Positions 61,176-64,000 of a stretch of DNA of 64,000 nucleotides are shown piece by piece. Location: assembly GCF_003325375.1 (NCBI RefSeq), contig NZ_CP030862.1:871501-935500 (forward strand), written 5' to 3'. The translations under genes and the position numbers were made by a program. Source of the DNA: Streptomyces globosus (GTDB lineage: Bacteria; Actinomycetota; Actinomycetes; Streptomycetales; Streptomycetaceae). The notes beneath the pieces are model-generated. The model was not told the origin of the DNA. It saw only the letters and a list, made by a program, of their open reading frames with translations, and did not search any database. Each line of letters opens with the position of its first letter. The first letter of the stretch is position 1.

Positions 61176-61997
61176 TCAGAAGATCCTCGGGTCGGTGAAG
61201 GCTCCGGTGGCGAGCAGGTACACGTACAGGTCGCAGGCGGCCACGCTGACGAGCGAGGCCCAGGCGAGCTGCATGTGGCGGGCGTTCAGGCGGCTGACCC
61301 AGCCCCACAGCCGGTAGCGGACGGGATGCTTCGAGAAGTGCCTCAGGCGGCCGCCCATGATGTGCCGGCAGGAGTGGCAGGACAGCGTGTAGGCCCAGAT
61401 GAGGACCGTGTTGAGGAGGAACAGCAGCGTCCCCGCCCCCATGTGGCCCCACGCGTAGTCCGCGTCGCGGAAGGTGAGGACGGCGTCGTACGTGAGGATC
61501 GCGGCGACCGGGACGGCCGCGTAGAAGAAGTAGCGGTGCAGGTTCTGCAGGACCAGCGGGAAGCGGGTCTCCCCGGTGTACCGGGAGTGCGGCTCGGCGA
61601 CGGCGCAGGCGGGCGGCGAGGCCCAGAAGCCCCGGTAGTAGGCCTTCCGGTAGTAGTAGCAGGTCAGCCGGAAGCCGAGCGGGAAGACCAGGATCAGCAG
61701 GGCGGGGGACAGGCCCCACCAGCTGCCGACGAGGTCGAGGTTGGGGCCGCCGCGCATCTCCTCGCAGTTCTCCGCCAGGCAGGGGGAGTAGAAGGGGGAG
61801 ACGTAGGGGGCCGCGTAGTAGTCGGCGTTCGCGAAGGCCCGCCACGTCGAGTAGGCGACGAAGGCGAGCAGCCCGGCCGCGGTGCCGGCGGGTGCCAGCC
61901 ACCACCGGTCGGTGCGCAGGTGGCGGGCGCGGATCGCGGCGCGGGAGGCGCCGTGGACGCCGGACGGCGGGCGGGGAGGTCGGGTGCCTGTGGCCAA
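61176..61997 (-). CDS. Succinate dehydrogenase membrane subunit
   Basis: A 273-residue cytochrome b-type membrane subunit with about five hydrophobic segments (LAPAGTAAGLLAFVAYSTW, LSPALLILVFPLGFRL, FFYAAVPVAAILTYDAVL, AGTLLFLLNTVLIWAYTL, SLVSVAACDLYVYLLA). Histidines in QNLHRYFFY, MGHMGAG-like and CHSCRHIMGG are likely haem or quinone ligands. The start is uncertain: TTG at 61997 has GGAG 6 bases upstream; a GTG at 61958 is the alternative. First gene of the operon with the flavoprotein and iron-sulfur subunits. Confidence 0.87.
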   Translation of the reverse strand: MATGTRPPRPPSGVHGASRAAIRARHLRTDRWWLAPAGTAAGLLAFVAYSTWRAFANADYYAAPYVSPFYSPCLAENCEEMRGGPNLDLVGSWWGLSPALLILVFPLGFRLTCYYYRKAYYRGFWASPPACAVAEPHSRYTGETRFPLVLQNLHRYFFYAAVPVAAILTYDAVLTFRDADYAWGHMGAGTLLFLLNTVLIWAYTLSCHSCRHIMGGRLRHFSKHPVRYRLWGWVSRLNARHMQLAWASLVSVAACDLYVYLLATGAFTDPRIF

Positions 61998-62131
61998 AGG
62001 GGACTCCGGGTGGAGTGGTCGGGGGTGGCCCGGGAGGCCCGGCCCGCGGGGGCCGGGCCCGGGGGTGTGCGGCGGGGCACGGGCGGCGGCGGGCCGGCGG
62101 CGGCCGGCGCGCGCGGGGCGCCCGCGGGCGG

Positions 62132-62359
62132 TCAGGGAGCCCGGCGGCCGCGGGCGCCGAGGCCCTCGTCGTCGCTGTCGGTCCACAGCGCGCTGTCGTA
62201 CGGGGCGTCCGGGATGGCCACCATCGGGAGCGGCTGCGCGGCCGCAGGCCGGGCGCGTTCAGGCGGCTGCGGCGCGGTCCGCCGCTCCAGCTGCTCCACC
62301 TTGCGCGCCAGCTCGTCGAGGCTGCGCCGGACGGCATCCAATTCGTCCTGCTGGGACAT
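62132..62359 (-). CDS. Small coiled-coil hypothetical protein
   Basis: A 75-residue protein. Residues 1-28 (MSQQDELDAVRRSLDELARK) form a short coiled coil, followed by a Pro/Ala stretch and a C-terminus DSALWTDSDDEGLGARG. No family recognised. ATG at 62359 has GTGAGGG upstream. It is upstream of the sdh membrane subunit on the same strand, separated by 134 bases. Confidence 0.7.
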   Translation of the reverse strand: MSQQDELDAVRRSLDELARKVEQLERRTAPQPPERARPAAAQPLPMVAIPDAPYDSALWTDSDDEGLGARGRRAP

Positions 62360-62722
62360 GACTTGCCCTCACTTCCGCGGGTAGCGGCGGCAACGTTCAT
62401 GTGCGCCTGCGAGTGTCGCGCCTCCCGTCCCCGGTTGTGAAGGGGACGTGCACCGAATAGAGGCGCGCAGGCGCGATCCGTGCGCCCCTGCCCGCCCCCT
62501 CTCCCATCCCCCTCCCGGGCGAACGGCCGCCCCGCCGGCACCGGAATTGGTCCGCACGGGTGGGCTTCGCGGCGTGGCGCGGGCCGGCTGCCCGGGGCGC
62601 GCGGGGCGGTCGATTTCAGTGTGTCTCGGCACCCGGTGTGATCAGCCGCAAATACCGCCGAACGTGATCAAACCGCCGGCCCGCCGTCTCACGTCGTTCA
62701 CGCCCGCCCGGAGGTGGCACCC
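62360..62722. other. Divergent intergenic region before an OppA-type gene
   Basis: A 363-bp gap with no supported gene. It holds two GTGATCA elements in direct orientation (62638-62644 and 62664-62670), 26 bases apart and each followed by a CCGC-type sequence, ahead of the lipoprotein gene; these may form a regulator site. The palindromic TGATCA core recurs in both. GGAGGTG at 62711 is the ribosome site of the lipoprotein gene. Confidence 0.4.
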
Positions 62723-64000
62723 ATGTCCCGTAGAAGGCGCAGGCCCTTGGCGCTCCTGACCTCGGGAGTCCTCGCACTGCCGCTGCTCGCGGGCTGCGGC
62801 TCGGGCGACGACGCCGGCCCCGCCGCCGCGGGGCCGGACATCGCGCCCACCGCGCGCGAGAAGGTCGCCGACGGCGGTGTGCTGCGCTGGGCCGTCGACA
62901 GCCTCCCGGACACCCTGAACACCTTCCAGGCCGACGCCGACGCCACCACCGGCCGGATCGCCGGCGCGGTGCTGCCCCAGCTGTTCACGATGGACGCCAA
63001 GGGCCGCCCGGTGGCGAACCCGGACTTCCTGGAGAAGGCGGAGATCGTCGAGCGGGAGCCCAAGCAGGTCGTCCTGTACAAGCTCAACCAGCAGGCCGTC
63101 TGGAGCGACGGCCGGGAGATCGGCGCGGCCGACTTCGTCTCGCAGTGGCGGGCCCTGAGCGGCAAGGACTCCGCGTACTGGACCGCCCGCAACGCCGGCT
63201 ACGAGCGGATCGAGAAGATCGAGAAGGGGAAGACCGACCTGGAGGTGCGGGTCACCTTCCTCAAGCCGTACACCGACTGGCGCTCGCTGTTCTCCCCGCT
63301 CTACCCCAAGCAGGTCACCGGCACGCCCGACGCCTTCAACGAGGGCGCCCGCGGCACGCTGAAGGTGACCGCGGGCCCCTTCAACCTGGGCGCCGTCGAC
63401 AAGAAGACCGGCACCGCCGCGCTCACCCGCAACCCCCGCTGGTGGGGCCGGCCCGCCAAGCTGGACACCCTCGTCCTGACCGCGGTGCCCCGGGCCGAGC
63501 GCCCGGCGGCCCTCGCCGCCGGAAAGGTCGACATGGCCGAGGTCGACCGGGCCGGCGCCGACCGGATCGAGCGGGCCCGCAAGGAGGCGGGCACCCCGGC
63601 CGGCGCGGCAGGCGCCCCCGCCCCCGAGGCGGACCCGGCGGCCGCAGCGGCCGCGGCGACGCTGTCCTGGGCGGCCGCCCACGGCACCGACGAGGCGAAG
63701 GCCGCCGCGGAGGAGGAGCTGCGGGCGAAGGCCCAGGAGGCCGCCGTCCGCTACCCGGCCGAGCAGGCGGCCCTGCGCAACTTCACCGTGCGCCGGTCGC
63801 TGGAGCCCGCCTACACGCAGCTCGCCCTGAACGGGGCCTCCGGCCCGCTCGCCGACGAGCGGGTGCGCCGGGCCGTGGCCCGCGCCCTGGACCGCAAGGA
63901 GCTCGCCGAGCTCGTCCTCAAGCCCCTGGGCCTGCCGGCCCGGCCGGTCGGCAGCCATGTGGCGCTGGCCGGGCAGCGGGCGTACGCGGACAACAGCGAC
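62723..64000 (+). CDS. OppA-type ABC transporter substrate-binding lipoprotein, partial
   Basis: 426 codons are present and the gene runs off the window end. The lipoprotein signal is LALLTSGVLALPLLAGCGSG with lipobox LAGC. The mature part is a family 5 solute-binding protein: GGVLRWAVDSLPDTLNTFQA, FLEKAEIVEREPKQVVLYKL, AVWSDGREIGAADFVSQWRAL, FKVTAGPFNLG-like TAGPFNLGAVDKKTG and ALTRNPRWWG. It should deliver oligopeptides or similar to an ABC importer whose other subunits lie beyond the window. The frame is also open on the opposite strand but that reading is a shadow. Confidence 0.9.
   Translation, partial: MSRRRRRPLALLTSGVLALPLLAGCGSGDDAGPAAAGPDIAPTAREKVADGGVLRWAVDSLPDTLNTFQADADATTGRIAGAVLPQLFTMDAKGRPVANPDFLEKAEIVEREPKQVVLYKLNQQAVWSDGREIGAADFVSQWRALSGKDSAYWTARNAGYERIEKIEKGKTDLEVRVTFLKPYTDWRSLFSPLYPKQVTGTPDAFNEGARGTLKVTAGPFNLGAVDKKTGTAALTRNPRWWGRPAKLDTLVLTAVPRAERPAALAAGKVDMAEVDRAGADRIERARKEAGTPAGAAGAPAPEADPAAAAAAATLSWAAAHGTDEAKAAAEEELRAKAQEAAVRYPAEQAALRNFTVRRSLEPAYTQLALNGASGPLADERVRRAVARALDRKELAELVLKPLGLPARPVGSHVALAGQRAYADNSD

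Noticed and set aside
62642..63958. A long minus-strand open frame opposite the OppA-type gene
   Set aside because: It is the antisense of a lipoprotein gene with a clear lipobox and family 5 motifs; high GC makes such shadow frames common.

Overview
The window reads as chromosomal DNA of a Streptomyces or a close relative. It is very GC-rich with strong third-position GC bias, uses many GTG starts, and carries actinobacterial marker genes: a WhiB-like protein, SpoIIE-type phosphatases fused to anti-sigma kinases, polyphosphate glucokinase, an XRE/DUF5753 regulator, DUF6879, DUF6542, DUF4245, DUF1707 and a GC-rich septum-formation protein. From memory, the order ahpD-ahpC-oxyR ... PBP ... fumC ... 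class I fumarase - DUF1707 - wblI - glpX ... xseB-xseA - ispH - ppgK - ychF resembles the S. coelicolor core around SCO5031 to SCO5061. I could not run that comparison.

Layout. 1-5.7 kb: SUKH protein, DUF192 protein, orphan prepilin peptidase, aldo/keto reductase, an Rv1086-like isoprenyl transferase and a PIN-PhoH ATPase. 5.7-9 kb: secreted lytic transglycosylase, AI-2E family permease and a membrane-anchored hypothetical. 9-11.3 kb: the peroxide stress locus, ahpC-ahpD divergent from oxyR. 11.4-19 kb: DUF2079 membrane protein, an SPFH/ribbon-helix-helix pair behind a perfect palindrome, a bifunctional penicillin-binding protein and a SpoIIE phosphatase/kinase. 19-24 kb: DUF402 protein, class II fumarase, SGNH/ricin lectin enzyme and a glycerophosphodiesterase.

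24.0-27.2 kb is a lower-GC accessory stretch of seven small genes on the minus strand: a 65-aa protein, DUF6879, XRE/DUF5753, two tiny Cys-rich proteins, a VDxxWH-type protein with a Cys-rich tail, and an unknown. This is the most likely place for something undescribed.

27.4-38.6 kb returns to conserved core: class I fumarase, DUF1707 protein, wblI-like, glpX, DUF4245, nitroreductase, xseB-xseA, ispH, ppgK, DUF6542 and ychF. 38.6-39.4 kb holds a RelE/Phd-YefM toxin-antitoxin pair flanked by a 20-bp imperfect direct repeat. 39.7-51 kb: SMP-30-like protein divergent from a MarR regulator, tandem paralogous esterases plus a trypsin-like protease, a PEP-mutase-family lyase, a threonine-synthase-like enzyme, a subtilase with P domain, a septum-formation protein and a GntR regulator. 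51.4-55.4 kb: SPOR protein, Nudix hydrolase, stand-alone anti-sigma kinase and a PAS-GAF-SpoIIE-kinase protein. 55.5-62.4 kb on the minus strand: a three-subunit succinate dehydrogenase operon, TPM-domain protein and PspA. The window ends inside an OppA-type lipoprotein gene.

Themes: redox and central carbon (AhpCD/OxyR, two unrelated fumarases, SdhCAB, GlpX, PpgK), envelope (PBP, transglycosylase, isoprenyl transferase, PspA/TPM), and sigma-factor partner switching. Strong inverted-repeat terminators mark many gene ends. No rRNA, tRNA, CRISPR array, insertion sequence or replication origin was seen.
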